A stretch of 64,000 bases of DNA from Bradyrhizobium macuxiense (GCF_001542415.1 NZ_LNCU01000039.1:328525-392524), one strand, 5' to 3'. Shown: positions 41,987 to 52,401, numbered from the stretch's first letter. A program made the numbers and translations. Notes: generated by a model from the letters alone, not told the origin.

Positions 41987-43684
41987 TCACGCCGCTTTCC
42001 GGCTCTCCAGGCGCCAATGGGCTTCGAGCTTGTCACAAAGCTGCTTTTGGCGAGCGGCAACGACGGCAGGAGTCCAATCGTTGTGTTCGAGAACCTGTGT
42101 CGTGAGCACGAACGGCGATACGCCGTCCTTTGCGAAGTAGGCCTTCTTCTTGCGATCGAATTCCCAATTGCTCGCCGAGGCGTTTTTCTTTCTTGTCAGG
42201 AGGGCCAGGTTTCCCAGCGAGTGAACGACTTCGAGCCGCTTCTGCGCGTCCGGAAACCACTCGGCCCATTTGCTGTCCGCCTTGAGATTCTGCGGCAGCA
42301 CGTGCTCGACGGTGATGGTGTCGTAGTCGTAACTTGCGCCACCCCCGGACATGAGCGCATCGAGACGAAGCAATACTGCGGATCGTGCGCGGGCCGCCAG
42401 AGTATCGTATAGGGGGCCGCTCAGAACCTTGTATGTTGCCGCCTGCTCAGCCTGCGAAAGCTGCAATGCGGACTTCGTGCCGCTCAGATCGTCGCCGTTC
42501 TCGATATCCCTGGTGAGCCGTGAGAATTTCTCGATGCGGTCATTGATGCTGCTCTTGCGGATCAACATGGAGTACGCAAGGCGCTCCAGATCGCGGAAGA
42601 ACGTCTCCATCTTCCTGGGCTGGCTGCGGTGGCGCACCGCGAAGGCGAGGGCGGGCGGCAGCCAATCGTTAAATTCGAGACGATTCAGCCATTTCAGATG
42701 CTCATTGACGATTTCCGCCTTTTCCGAACTGACGTAAGCGGAATCGGTCAACTCGGCAAAAACGTCGCCGATGGGGACGATGACTTCATCGATCAGTTGC
42801 CTGGGCTTGTAAGCCTGCGCAACGTGTTCACGGAACTCCTTGAGGACGGTGCCTTTTGGTTTCGCTTTGCGATAGATCATGCGGATGAGGCTCAGAAGCT
42901 CGCTGAACTGATCGCGCCCCAGAGACTCTTCCAAATCTTCCCACTTCCTGGTGTAGGCGTCGCGCTGGCTGTCTTCGATCGCGCCGACGATCTCGGCCTT
43001 CAGGATATCGCCCGGTGCGAGCGGCAGGCCACGGCTGTTCAGTATCGAGAAAATGCGATAAGCGGAGTCAAGGTCCGGGGTCGAGACCACGACGAGGAAG
43101 CATCGTGTGACCATGAACTGAGCGAGAGTCAGGCGCGCCGCGACTGTCATTTCCTTCAGCCGTTCATCAAAATAAAGGGCGTTCCGGCGGAGGTTCTGGC
43201 GACTGTCGGAGTTTTGTTCGCCAAGGGCGACGAGACTGGTGAACCCTCCTTCGCGTTGAACGTAAGTTTGAAAGAATTCGAGGTCTCGGGACCGCAGAGC
43301 CAGACGAAATCGATCCTGTGTTCCCAGGATCTGACTGCCTTTTTCATAGATCAACTGCGTTATGTCGCGGCCCTCGTCCGCAGACAGGTTTGCCCGGATC
43401 GCTGAAAGAAGGAGCGTAATTGTGGTCAGTCTCTGCTGACCGTCCACCACCTGGCAGTCGGGAACGGTCTCGGGCTTGATCAGGACGATGCTTCCCAGAA
43501 AATAGGGGGATTGCTCTTCGCCCGGGTCTTTGGCCCTGGCGGCGTCCCATAGGTCATCCAGAAGATCGCGCGCCTGCTCGACTGTCCATGCGTAGGGGCG
43601 CTGAAAACCAGGAATCTCAAAAACGTAGTCGCCACCGAAAATTTTCGAGATCGGCTGTTCGTGCGCTGAAAGTGGTGAAGCCAT
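41987..43684 (-). CDS. DUF262/DUF1524 protein, GmrSD-like restriction nuclease
   Basis: A 565-residue protein joining DUF262 and DUF1524. The N-terminal half carries YVFEIPGFQRPYAW and CQVVDGQQRLTTITLLLSAI, the DGQQR motif of DUF262 (ParB-like NTPase fold). The C-terminal half has TVEHVLPQN and VHSLGNLALLTRKKNASASN, the HNH-type signature of DUF1524. The GmrSD family attacks phage DNA with glucosylated or otherwise modified cytosine and uses NTP hydrolysis. ATG 43684 is chosen (AGAGG upstream) because the longer frame to 44038 adds 118 residues with no similarity. No methyltransferase or other restriction gene is adjacent, consistent with a stand-alone type IV system. Confidence 0.85.
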   Translation of the reverse strand: MASPLSAHEQPISKIFGGDYVFEIPGFQRPYAWTVEQARDLLDDLWDAARAKDPGEEQSPYFLGSIVLIKPETVPDCQVVDGQQRLTTITLLLSAIRANLSADEGRDITQLIYEKGSQILGTQDRFRLALRSRDLEFFQTYVQREGGFTSLVALGEQNSDSRQNLRRNALYFDERLKEMTVAARLTLAQFMVTRCFLVVVSTPDLDSAYRIFSILNSRGLPLAPGDILKAEIVGAIEDSQRDAYTRKWEDLEESLGRDQFSELLSLIRMIYRKAKPKGTVLKEFREHVAQAYKPRQLIDEVIVPIGDVFAELTDSAYVSSEKAEIVNEHLKWLNRLEFNDWLPPALAFAVRHRSQPRKMETFFRDLERLAYSMLIRKSSINDRIEKFSRLTRDIENGDDLSGTKSALQLSQAEQAATYKVLSGPLYDTLAARARSAVLLRLDALMSGGGASYDYDTITVEHVLPQNLKADSKWAEWFPDAQKRLEVVHSLGNLALLTRKKNASASNWEFDRKKKAYFAKDGVSPFVLTTQVLEHNDWTPAVVAARQKQLCDKLEAHWRLESRKAA

Positions 43685-44507
43685 TATATCCTCTCTTTCT
43701 ATAAGAGAACACATGGCATCCAACACCCGGGGTTGTCGAGACTCATTCCACGAGCCAACAGCCCCGGCATCTTCCGTAAGCGAACATGAGAAGGCGGCGT
43801 CCCGCGCGTGGCATGGCCCGAACCGGGCCTGGCATCCGTCTGCCGGTGACACTCGAGCAAAATTGGAAGAGGCGCGCGGCGCAAAAAGCGCATTACACTG
43901 GTAGGCGTAACGCACCTGCCTCGTGATCCCGACAGGCCGGAATGAGGAAAATACCGCGATGCCGCCCCGAAACGCGTCGAGGGACTTCGCCTGCGGCCAT
44001 CGGAGCGATTGCCGCGGTTCGGCTTGAAGCGCCGCCACCTCCAGGTGCGGTCGTCACGATGGCTGACAACGGTTGAATTGTTTTACCGGGCACGCGTCAC
44101 GCGTTTCTGCTTGTTTCTGCCGCCGGCCACGGCTGGCTCGGCTTCAAATGCCGACCGACGATCTCGTCAATGCGACGTCGATCCGCGTACGTAGCTCACG
44201 CAAACTCTCGAACGGACAGCGGCAAGGCTGGCCGATCTCTCGGATCGATGGCTCGCATGCGCTGGTAGTTCAAGGGCGATCCGCCTCGGTAAAACAACTT
44301 AGCCTGAATTGCTCTTTGCTCGGCCGATTTACATGCCTCGAAAGCTCAACTCAAAGACGATGACTTGGGTCACTCTTCGTCCATCCGAGGACAGAGAAGT
44401 TCTGTTGCCTGGCGGGAGTCGAAGGGACGCGGCTTCCTTGCGCCTGCCATGGCAGCCTGCCGAGAACGGCGCGTAGCAGGTCGAATTCGGCCGCGCGTTT
44501 CGTCCTC
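43685..44507. other. Intergenic region without recognisable gene
   Basis: About 820 bases between the DUF262 gene and the 3' end of the acyl-CoA dehydrogenase gene, with short overlapping frames only. Confidence 0.5.
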
Positions 44508-45785
44508 CTACTCCATGCTCAGTTCGTGGCGGCCGACGACCATCCAGTGGACTTCGTCGGGGCCATCAGTCATGCGCAACTGGCGGACATCCGTGTACAT
44601 CTCGGCGAGCGGCGTCCAATTCGAGATGCCGGTTGCGCCGTGCATCTGGATCGCCTGATCGATGATTCGAGAGGCACGCTCCGGCACCATAGCATTGATC
44701 ATGCTGACCCAGACCCGCGTTTCCTTGTTACCGAGCACATCCATGGCTTTCGCCGCCTTCAGGACCATCAGCCGCATGGCTTCGATTTCGCAGCGCGCCA
44801 GCGCGATCATTTGCAGATTGACGCCGAGACGGGCGATCTTCTTGCCGAAGGCCTCGCGGGTGAGGCCGCGTCGTACCATCATGTCGAGTGCCTTCTCCGC
44901 CTTGCCGATGATGCGCATGCAGTGATGGATGCGGCCCGGGCCGAGGCGTATTTGCGAGATCTCGAAGCCGCGGCCCTCTCCGAACAGGATGTTTTCCTTC
45001 GGCACCCGGACATTGTTAAAGCGCAGGTGCATGTGGCCGCGCGGTGCATGATCCTGCCCGAAAACGTGCATGGGCCCGATGATCTCGACGCCGGGCGTGT
45101 CCTTCGGCACCAGGATCTGCGACTGTTGCTTGCTCGGTGGTGCATCCGGACTAGTCTTCACCATCACGATCATGATCTTGCAGCGCGGGTCGCCCGCGCC
45201 GAAGATGAAGTATTTTTCGCCGTTGATCACCCACTCGTCACCGACAAGTTTGGCGGTTGTCGAGATGTTCTTGGCGTCAGATGAGGCCACGTTTGGCTCG
45301 GTCATGGCATAAGCCGAGCGGATTTGCCCGTTGAGCAGCGGCTTCAGCCACTTCTCCTTCTGCTCTGGTGTGCCAATGCGCTCCAGCACCTCCATGTTGC
45401 CGGTGTCGGGCGCCCCGCAGTTCATGGCCTCAGGTGCAAGTAGGTCCTTGCCAAGCTCGGCGGCGATGTAGGCGAAGTCCAAATTCTTCATTCCTTCGCC
45501 GGTGTGAGCATTGGGTAAGAAGAAGTTCCACAAGCCCTCCGCCTTGGCCTTTGACTTCGCCTTCTCGATCAATTCGAGATGCGCTGGGGTGAAGCTCCAG
45601 CGGTCGGCTTTGTTCTCGGGTAGCTTCTCGATCTCAGCCGAAATTGGTTGCACGGTTTCGCGGATGAACTTGCGCACGCGGTCACACAATGGCCGCACCT
45701 GCTCAGACATGCGAAGGTCGTTCAGTTCGTCCCCGGGGTTCAAGCTATAATTGGTGTGACGGACTGGTGCGGTGATGTTCATCAT
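44508..45785 (-). CDS. Acyl-CoA dehydrogenase family protein
   Basis: A 425-residue flavoprotein of the acyl-CoA dehydrogenase family (ACAD10/11-like length). Seen: YAMTEPNVASSDAKNISTTA (FAD/substrate motif), GDEWVINGEKYFIFGAGDPR, NVRVPKENILFGEGRGFEISQIRLGPGRIHH (middle-domain strand and helix), MMVRRGLTREAFGKKIARLG, and QMHGATGISNWTPLAEMYTD with VRQLRMTDGPDEVH near the end. It oxidises an acyl-CoA to its enoyl-CoA using FAD and ETF. It is alone on its strand. The acyl-CoA ligase fragment near 49-50 kb could once have supplied substrate. Confidence 0.92.
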   Translation of the reverse strand: MMNITAPVRHTNYSLNPGDELNDLRMSEQVRPLCDRVRKFIRETVQPISAEIEKLPENKADRWSFTPAHLELIEKAKSKAKAEGLWNFFLPNAHTGEGMKNLDFAYIAAELGKDLLAPEAMNCGAPDTGNMEVLERIGTPEQKEKWLKPLLNGQIRSAYAMTEPNVASSDAKNISTTAKLVGDEWVINGEKYFIFGAGDPRCKIMIVMVKTSPDAPPSKQQSQILVPKDTPGVEIIGPMHVFGQDHAPRGHMHLRFNNVRVPKENILFGEGRGFEISQIRLGPGRIHHCMRIIGKAEKALDMMVRRGLTREAFGKKIARLGVNLQMIALARCEIEAMRLMVLKAAKAMDVLGNKETRVWVSMINAMVPERASRIIDQAIQMHGATGISNWTPLAEMYTDVRQLRMTDGPDEVHWMVVGRHELSME

Positions 45786-46464
45786 TCAGCTTCTTTCTGA
45801 ATTGGGCCTGCCGCGAGGCGGGCATTTTTCATTCGGCAGGCTCCCGCCTGGAAAGCCTCCTATCAAAATTCATGGGAGTAGTCGAAACGACAGCTGATAG
45901 CTTGATCCCGTGATATCGCGGTCCGGAATATTCTGTCCCTCGCACCTCACGTTGACAGATGGCGTTCAATACCGGGTGCAAACTTGGTAGCAACGGACTA
46001 GCGTGGGTAAGCGTTCCACGGTGTATCCTAGTCGCTTCATGAACGTGCGTTTCGTGCTGAAGCCGCTAGGTATAGGGGGTGCACGAATATAGGACTCCCA
46101 GCGCGCTCGGTCAGGCGTGCATTGGGGAGCCTTCGTCGAAGGCGGTCCATTGATGCGCCATTGAGACCCAAGCCGATCGAATCGATCAAGGCTTGTATGC
46201 TTTGGCACACCATTGCGGTAGACGCGCCGCATCTTGTTCTGGCCGTGGCGTCAACCGCGCGCGGCTTCCTCAGGGATACTGCCCACCCTGGTAGGTTCCC
46301 GGCTCTTAGTTCTCATGTAAGTACATGGATGTGCTTGGGGCCATGCGTCGCGCAACACATCCTGACGCGGGTCCAGACCCGCGCGCATTCAATCGCTGGT
46401 CCACAGTCAGCGCAATCTGACGAAAGCCGCTTGTGCATGACCTCTCACTTGGAAAGGAAACACG
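45786..46464. other. Intergenic region between divergent genes
   Basis: About 680 bases that should contain promoters for the acyl-CoA dehydrogenase and the aminotransferase. A minus-strand frame (46232-45966) ends in a protein-like RTFMKRLGYTVERLPTLV but is not assignable. Confidence 0.45.
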
Positions 46465-47760
46465 ATGGGCGAGGCAATTGGCGAGCCGGCCAACTTGCGA
46501 GCTTTCGCAGCGTTAGAATCGAACGTCCGCTTGTATTCTCGTTCGCTTCCAGATGTCTTCAGTCGGGCCCGCGGCTCTATTATGTTAACGGACGGTGGCC
46601 GAGAGGTCATTGACTTCCTCTCCGGTGCCGGAGCGCTGAACTATGGCCACAATAATCATGAGATCAAGGCGGCCATTGCGGAGTATCTAGCGTCGGATGC
46701 CGTTGTCCACGGGCTTGATATGGCTACTCCTGCAAAGCGCGAATTCATGGAGACGTTCGATTCTGTCATACTTCGCGAACGAGGTCTGCAGAACTATCGC
46801 TTTCAGTTCACAGGGCCAACTGGTGCCAATGCGGTTGAGGCGGCTTTAAAGCTCTCACGCAAAATCACCGGACGTCAGAACGTCATCTCATTCACGCATG
46901 GATATCATGGTCTCAGTTTAGGGGCGGCCGCGGCGACCGGTGGTCGTCTTTTTCGCGTAGCCAGTGGCGTGGCTTTGTCCGGTGCAACTTTCATGCCCTA
47001 TGATGGTTATCTCGGGCCAGCGGTTGATACGTCCGACTACCTGCGGAAGGTATTGCTTGACGAGAGCAGCGGCGTCGATGCTCCAGCAGCCATTCTCGTT
47101 GAAACTGTCCAGGGAGAAGGGGGAATAAATGTAGCCGGCAAGGAATGGCTGCAATCACTTCAGGCCATAGCAAAGGACGTTGGTGCCCTTTTCATCGTAG
47201 ACGATATCCAGATGGGGTGCGGCCGCACAGGCGAATTCTTTAGTTTCGAGTTCGCCGGGTTGTCGCCGGACATCGTTGTGCTGTCGAAGTCACTAAGTGG
47301 TTACGGCTTGCCATTGTCGATGCTATTGATCAAGGAGGAACGCGACGCATGGCGGCCAGGAGAACATACAGCTACGTTTCGGGGAAATAACCTTGCGCTT
47401 GTATCCGCTACCGCAGCTATCAACGTTTATTGGCGCAGCCGGACGTTTTCAGAAGGGGTCCAGCGCACTGGAGATCTTATGCGTCGCCGGCTTGATTCCA
47501 TTGCATCCGAGCATGGAAACAGTTTTGCTGTTCGCGGACGAGGCATGGCACTGGGATTTGACTGCCAAATTGCTGAAATCGCGGATGCGACGGCACGCAA
47601 GGCATTTGAGAAGGGATTAGTTATCGAACGATGCGGCCCCAGTGATCAGGTCGTAAAGTTCCTGCCCGCGCTCACGATCGACCTGGAGACATTAAATCAA
47701 GGCATTGACATATTCGAAGTATCTCTGACCGAGACATTGGAGCAGGCCAGGGTCGTATGA
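46465..47760 (+). CDS. Class III aminotransferase, EctB-like (diaminobutyrate type)
   Basis: A 431-residue PLP aminotransferase of the diaminobutyrate-2-oxoglutarate (EctB/DABA) type. The opening LESNVRLYSRSLPDVFSRAR followed by GSIMLTDGGREVIDFLSGAG and LNYGHNNHEIK is typical of EctB. Next come FTGPTGANAVEAALKLSRKI (phosphate loop), SFTHGYHGLSLGAAAATG, ILVETVQGEGGINVA, FIVDDIQMGCGRTG, and catalytic Lys in VVLSKSLSGYGLPLS. GGAAAGGAAACACG precedes the ATG. It predicts interconversion of aspartate semialdehyde and 2,4-diaminobutyrate with glutamate. No ectA or ectC follows, so it probably serves another diaminobutyrate-derived metabolite or a symbiotic amine; a truncated IS21 element lies immediately downstream. 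Confidence 0.85.
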   Translation: MGEAIGEPANLRAFAALESNVRLYSRSLPDVFSRARGSIMLTDGGREVIDFLSGAGALNYGHNNHEIKAAIAEYLASDAVVHGLDMATPAKREFMETFDSVILRERGLQNYRFQFTGPTGANAVEAALKLSRKITGRQNVISFTHGYHGLSLGAAAATGGRLFRVASGVALSGATFMPYDGYLGPAVDTSDYLRKVLLDESSGVDAPAAILVETVQGEGGINVAGKEWLQSLQAIAKDVGALFIVDDIQMGCGRTGEFFSFEFAGLSPDIVVLSKSLSGYGLPLSMLLIKEERDAWRPGEHTATFRGNNLALVSATAAINVYWRSRTFSEGVQRTGDLMRRRLDSIASEHGNSFAVRGRGMALGFDCQIAEIADATARKAFEKGLVIERCGPSDQVVKFLPALTIDLETLNQGIDIFEVSLTETLEQARVV

Positions 47761-47920
47761 CTGACCGCAACAATCATCCGGACGGGCTCGGAGTCTGGAG
47801 CCAAGGCGCGACATCGGGCTGGTGAAAACGGCGTGCTCGGGGATGCTCAACCGATTGCAGTCTCGATCTGCGTTCGGCCGTGCGTATCCTCGTCGACGCG
47901 CTGAATCCTCCTGCGATCCG

Positions 47921-49118
47921 TGTAGCAGCAATGGTGTCGCGCGCCATGGAAAACTGCCCCTTCGGCGTCATGAGGAATTGCCCCCTCCTCGGATAGCCGA
48001 TGAGAGAGCGAATGAACGAGGAACGAATCACTAGAGGCTCGCCGTGGAGCGATCCACGGGGGCAGGTGATGAAGACGCCGGATGACGTGGCGGAGATGTT
48101 GCGCCTGAGGGCGTGCGGATGGGGTCTGAAGCGGATTGGGCGCCAGCTAGGCTGCAGCCATCACACGATGAAGCACTACGTGGCGGCGGGAGGGGGGGAA
48201 GCCGTTCGAGTCGCCTGAGCGGCCGAAGCGGCTCGACGGCCTTGAGGGTTGGCTGCGCGAGAGGTTCAGTCGGCATCGCGGCAATGCTGACGTGGTTCGC
48301 CAGGATCTGTTGGCCGAGAAAGGCGTGGAGGTGAGCCGACGAACGCTGCAACGCGCCGTGCAGCCCTATCGCCAGGCGCTGAAAGCGGAGGCGCTGGCGA
48401 CGACGAGGTTCGAGACGCCCCTGGCCGACAGCTGCAGATCGACTTCGGGGAGCGTCTGGTCGAGATCGGCAGGGTGAAGGTCAAAGCATTCGTGTTCGTG
48501 GCAACGCTCGGGCATTCGCGCCGGCTGCGTGTGCGTGCGTACCGGACGGAGAAGCAAGAGCACTGGTTCGCTGGGCTCGAGAGCGCATTTACGACCTTCG
48601 GCGGCGTGCCGGAGGAAGTGCTGATGGACAATCCACGCGCGCTCGTCGTGCGTCACGACGCGGTGAGCCGGTCGGTTCAGTTCAACGACAAACTCATCGC
48701 GTTTGCGAAGCATTGGGGCTTCCGTCCTCGCGCCTGCGCACCGTATCGGGCATCCACGAAGGGCAAGACGGAGAATGGCGTCGGCTACGTGAAGAAGAAC
48801 GCGATCGCGGGGCATTGCTTCGTAAGTTGGGAGGCATTCGAGGCGCATCTCGCCAAGTGGGAGCGTGAGGTGGCGAACGTGCGTATCCACGGCACGACGG
48901 GCGAGGCGCCGATCGTCCGCTTCGTGCGTGACGAGGCACACCGGTTAAAACCGCTCGGCGGGCAGCCCTCGTTCGGATCATTGCGCGAACTAACCCGGGT
49001 CGTCGGCAACGATTGCGCCATCGAGATCGACACGAACAGTTACTCGGTGACGTGGCGCCTAATTGGTGAGCGCGTGGCGGTAACGGTCGCGGCCGGCGAG
49101 GTGCGGATCCGTGCTACA
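47921..49118 (+). mobile_element. Truncated IS21-family element
   Basis: The left end is taken as TGTAGCAGCAATGGTGTC at 47921. It is followed by two related direct repeats (GAAAACTGCCCCTTC near 47949 and GGAATTGCCCCCTC near 47972), the multiple terminal repeats typical of IS21 ends. The right boundary is taken at GTGCTACA (to 49118), which complements TGTAGC. The 3' part of istA and all of istB are missing, so the element has an internal deletion reaching its right end. Both flanks carry a GATCCG word (47915-47920 and 49106-49111). Confidence 0.65.
48069..49110 (+). pseudogene. istA: IstA transposase of IS21 family, two frameshifts
   Basis: The product starts MKTPDDVAEMLRLRACGWGL and KRIGRQLGCSHHTMKHYVAAGG (helix-turn-helix). 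A G7 run at 48192-48198 shifts the frame; the next frame continues KPFESPERPKRLDGLEGWLR to ALATTRFETP. A second shift near 48425 leads into RQLQIDFGERLVEIG, VFVATLGHSRRLRVRAYRTE, LMDNPRALVVRHD and RASTKGKTENGVGYVKKN, the DDE core of IstA (with E in KGKTENGV). The reading ends at the junction near 49110. Inactive because of the two shifts and the missing C-terminus. Confidence 0.85.
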
Positions 49119-50202
49119 CGTCCGGCACGACGGGACGGCCGAAGGGTGTCGTATACTCGCATCGTTCGACGGTTTTGCACACGCTGGCGGCAAGCCTCGC
49201 GGAGTTCTGGGCCTTGCGCAGCACGGATGTCGTGCTGCCAGCCACACCAATGTTCCACGTAAATGCCTGGGGCATCCCGTACGGCGCGGTGAATCTTGGT
49301 GCGAAACTCGTGTTCCCGGGGCCGCATTTGCATGCGGACGACCTTCTTGATCTGATGCAACTCGAACCGCCTACCCTGGCCATCGGCGTGCCAACCATTT
49401 GGACGACCTTGATGCAGACCTTCGAGGCGTCGCAAGCCGAAGGTTCGCCCAACAAGGCTCGATGGCAGTTGCCCAAAGCAATGCATGGAATAACAGGCGG
49501 CGCTTCGGTCCCTGAGTCTCTCATCCGCGAATTCAGCAAGCACGGCGTCTGGCTCGAGCAAGGATGGGGCATGACTGAAACATCGCCGGTTTGCACCAGG
49601 TCATATCGTCGGGCCGAACTGCGCGACGCGGACGAAGACGAGAAGTACCGCCGCGCCGCATGGCCGGCGTGCCATTGCCGCTTGTGGACTTGCGCCTATG
49701 GGATGATGAAGGCGAACGTCCGTGGGACGGCAAGAGCGTCGGCGAGATCCAGGTGCGCGGGCCTTTCATTGCCGGCTCCTACCACGAGGTACCTGTAACG
49801 CGGGACAAATTCACGGAGGACGGCTGGTTGCGCACCGGTGACGTCGCCTCCATCGATCAGCTCGGCTTCGTGCGCATCACAGACCGCACGAAGGATCTCA
49901 TCAAATCCGGCGGTGAGTGGATCAGCTCAGCCGATCTTGAGAATGCATTGATGGAGCATCCGGCAGTCCCTGAAGCGGCGGTGATCGCGATCCCCGACGA
50001 TAAATGGAGCGAGCGGCCGCTTGCTTGTGTCGTACTCGAGCCTGGCGAACAATTCGAAGAAAGTGAGTTGAACGAGCATCTGCTGGCGAAGAGCTTCGCA
50101 AGGTGGCAATTGCTCGAGCGGTACGAGATCATCGATAGCATACCACGAAACTCGACCGGAAAGTTTTGGAAAGTCAAGCTGCGCGAGCGCTTCTCAAAGT
50201 GA
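49112..50202 (+). pseudogene. Medium-chain acyl-CoA synthetase (AlkK-like), 5'-truncated and frameshifted
   Basis: Immediately after the IS21 right end the sequence reads YTSGTTGRPKGVVYSHRSTV (ATP-binding P-loop motif A3 of adenylate-forming enzymes). VVLPATPMFHVNAWG, MHGITGGASVPESLI and WGMTETSPV (motif A5) follow. Near 49655 the frame changes; the other frame continues MAGVPLPLVDLRLWDDEG, GPFIAGSYH, DGWLRTGDVASIDQLGFVRI (A7/A8), DLIKSGGEWIS and RNSTGKFWKVKLRE (A10 Lys). The N-terminal 180 or so residues are absent, apparently lost with the IS21 rearrangement. A dead gene formerly for fatty-acid activation. Confidence 0.87.
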
Positions 50203-51362
50203 GCCACGCACGCATGTGCGATAAGGCGTTGCTTTCGCTCAAGGAGACACTTGCGATCGGCGTCGAGGCCGAAAGCCTTCAGCATGAACCAGCGATCGGC
50301 AGTGGCGTCATCAGGTAAAGCGAATGGCGATCGTACGAGACATGCGGTGGTTGGCGTTGCCCACTGGCCCGGTCGTTCGCAATCAGGGAATGCGGCAACT
50401 AAGGGATTCTGATCGGTGGCCAGCGGCTCATTGTATTGATGAGGATCGAATTGTTGTTGCGGTTGTAAATCGTGCGCAACCTTGGCAAGGCGCCGCCTCC
50501 AGAGTGCGCCGCTTTTCAGGCGGGACGCGTCAGACTTAGACCCTTGCGCGCCGTATCCGTACATGCCCGCGAAGTTTGATGTCGCAAACCGCGATCCACG
50601 TCCCGGCACGATGGTGCGCCGACAATATGCGGAGAACGATCGTAGCAATGCTGGATGCGAGAATGCGCAATGGCTCCCATAGTCTCGACAGGATTCAGTA
50701 AAGTGCGGCGCAAGGTTCTGTGGAGGTTTGAGGCAGTCGCGGTTGACGCTTTATCGACCGGGCGGGCGCGGTGATCGCTGTTATCTCCGCGCAGAGGGAG
50801 GTTGCAGTGCTTCTCGATGCGGTATTGTGTCGGCCACAAGCATCGGCAGGTCGGGTGAAGGGGAAACGCGGGTTTGTTGGAGATCTTGGCCAGCTTGCTC
50901 ATGTCGCGGCTTTGATCAGAAGCCTCGGACTGGCATGTTGTCTCCGACCGAGACGTGAAGCCATCGTTGGTGTTCAATAGCCAGCCACGCTTCGTCGGGC
51001 TCAACAAGCGTTTTAAGGAGTGGATCCTTACTTAGGATCATATGAGGCCGGGCTGCGGCTCAGCGAGACGCGCAGGGTGCGCCGTGGCACGCGCATGTCA
51101 CTTGCTCGCGCAACAATTTCAGTCGCCAGCCCCTGGCAAATAGCCTCTATATTTTGCGCTGGGACTTATCCGGCTTACCTCAATCATCGATGTGAGCCGG
51201 TCGAGGCCAGCAGTGTGCCCTATCGATTCTGCGGAACAATGATCTGGCGAACAGCCGGGAGGACGGGGCGAGCGAACGGCGACCACGCTGAAAAGATTAG
51301 GCGGTGCCGGTAAACCTGTGCGAAATCCGGTGCGAGAAGGTCATTCAGTACGACATGGATGA
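50203..51362. other. 1.2-kb stretch with no supported gene
   Basis: A minus-strand frame of 163 codons (51007-50516) opens with LLNTNDGFTSRSETTCQSEA, a composition often seen as over-predicted frames in rhizobial repeats. I do not support it as a gene. Confidence 0.4.
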
Positions 51363-52265
51363 TCATTGGTCTGCGGCGATTTCCTCGAGCAGCCAGTCGC
51401 GAAACGCGGCGAGGGGCGGGTGGGTCGATCGTTCGGGCGGCCATACCAGGTAATATCGCTCGGTGCTTTCCATCGGCAGATTGAGGGCGCGAACGAGCTT
51501 TCCGCTCGCCAACTCGTCCTGGATCAGGAACGTCGGCAGCAGCGCAACACCGATGCCGACCATCGCTGCCTGAGTGACGGTCGCAAATTGATCGAAGTAC
51601 ATTGTCTGTCCGGATTCGCCGGCTATGTTCTGGATCGAGAACCATTGGTCCCAGGCATCGGGACGCGTTGAGATGCTGAGCAGCGGTGACTTCTGCAAGT
51701 CACTTGCTGCACTAAATCCGTACTGCTTCTTTAGCTCGGGGCTGCAGGCGGGGACAACCTCTTCAGAACGCAATAACATCATCTCAACGCCCGGCCAGTC
51801 TCGCGGCCCGAAATGAATTGCCGCATCCAGCGCTTCGGTCCGGAAATCAAAGTAGGTCAGGCGTGTTGCCAGATTGATCGTGATGCCGGCATTCTGCGCC
51901 AGAAATTTTGGAAGTCGAGGTGCCAGCCAACGTGTGCCGAAAGTCGGCAGGATCGCAAGATTGAGTGTGCCGCCTTTGGGGTTGGCGCGAATGTTGAACG
52001 AGGCCGTGCTGATCTTGCGCAACGCCTCGCGAACTTCGCGCGCGTAGGCGTCGCCGGCAGCGGTTAGGCGGATGGACTGGCGTTCACGCGTAAAGAGCTC
52101 CACCTCAAGTTGCTCCTCGAGCAGCCTGATCTGCCGACTGACCGCACTCTGAGTGAGGCTGAGCTCTCTCGCGGCCAGAGTGACACTGCCAGTCCTTGCG
52201 GCTGCCTCGAAAGCTGCGAGCAGTGCGGTCGATGGAAGAAATCGGCGGGGTGTGTGCATCTGCAT
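51363..52265 (-). CDS. LysR-family regulator of the lysine-catabolism operon
   Basis: A 300-residue LysR-type regulator of the GcvA-like group. The N-terminal winged helix (residues 8-70: ALLAAFEAAARTGSVTLAAR, LSLTQSAVSRQIRLLEEQLE, LFTRERQSIRLT) is followed by an effector-binding domain (LNLAILPTFGTRWLAPRLPK, EALDAAIHFGPRDWPGVEMM, VTQAAMVGIGVALLPTFLIQ). It is divergent from hglS with about 135 bases between starts, the standard position for a LysR regulator and its target. It therefore probably senses lysine or a catabolite (aminoadipate, oxoadipate). Complete in length. Confidence 0.92.
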   Translation of the reverse strand: MQMHTPRRFLPSTALLAAFEAAARTGSVTLAARELSLTQSAVSRQIRLLEEQLEVELFTRERQSIRLTAAGDAYAREVREALRKISTASFNIRANPKGGTLNLAILPTFGTRWLAPRLPKFLAQNAGITINLATRLTYFDFRTEALDAAIHFGPRDWPGVEMMLLRSEEVVPACSPELKKQYGFSAASDLQKSPLLSISTRPDAWDQWFSIQNIAGESGQTMYFDQFATVTQAAMVGIGVALLPTFLIQDELASGKLVRALNLPMESTERYYLVWPPERSTHPPLAAFRDWLLEEIAADQ

Positions 52266-52401
52266 TCCGCTGGAGAATGACCTCTTGATAAAAGATCGTT
52301 TGCCGGCTTTGAAAAGACAAGCCTAATCTCTCAGGTGCCATACCGGGTTGGTATGATCTGGTGACCCCTTGCCGCCGGAGGATTAGCAACGGAGTAATTT
52401 C

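Noticed and set aside
46401..46432. GTCAGCGCAATCTGACGAAAGC upstream of the EctB-like gene as a tts box
   Set aside because: The two half motifs are five bases too far apart.
50516..51007. 163-codon minus-strand frame between the acyl-CoA synthetase remnant and the LysR gene
   Set aside because: Composition suggests an over-predicted frame; no ribosome site or domain.
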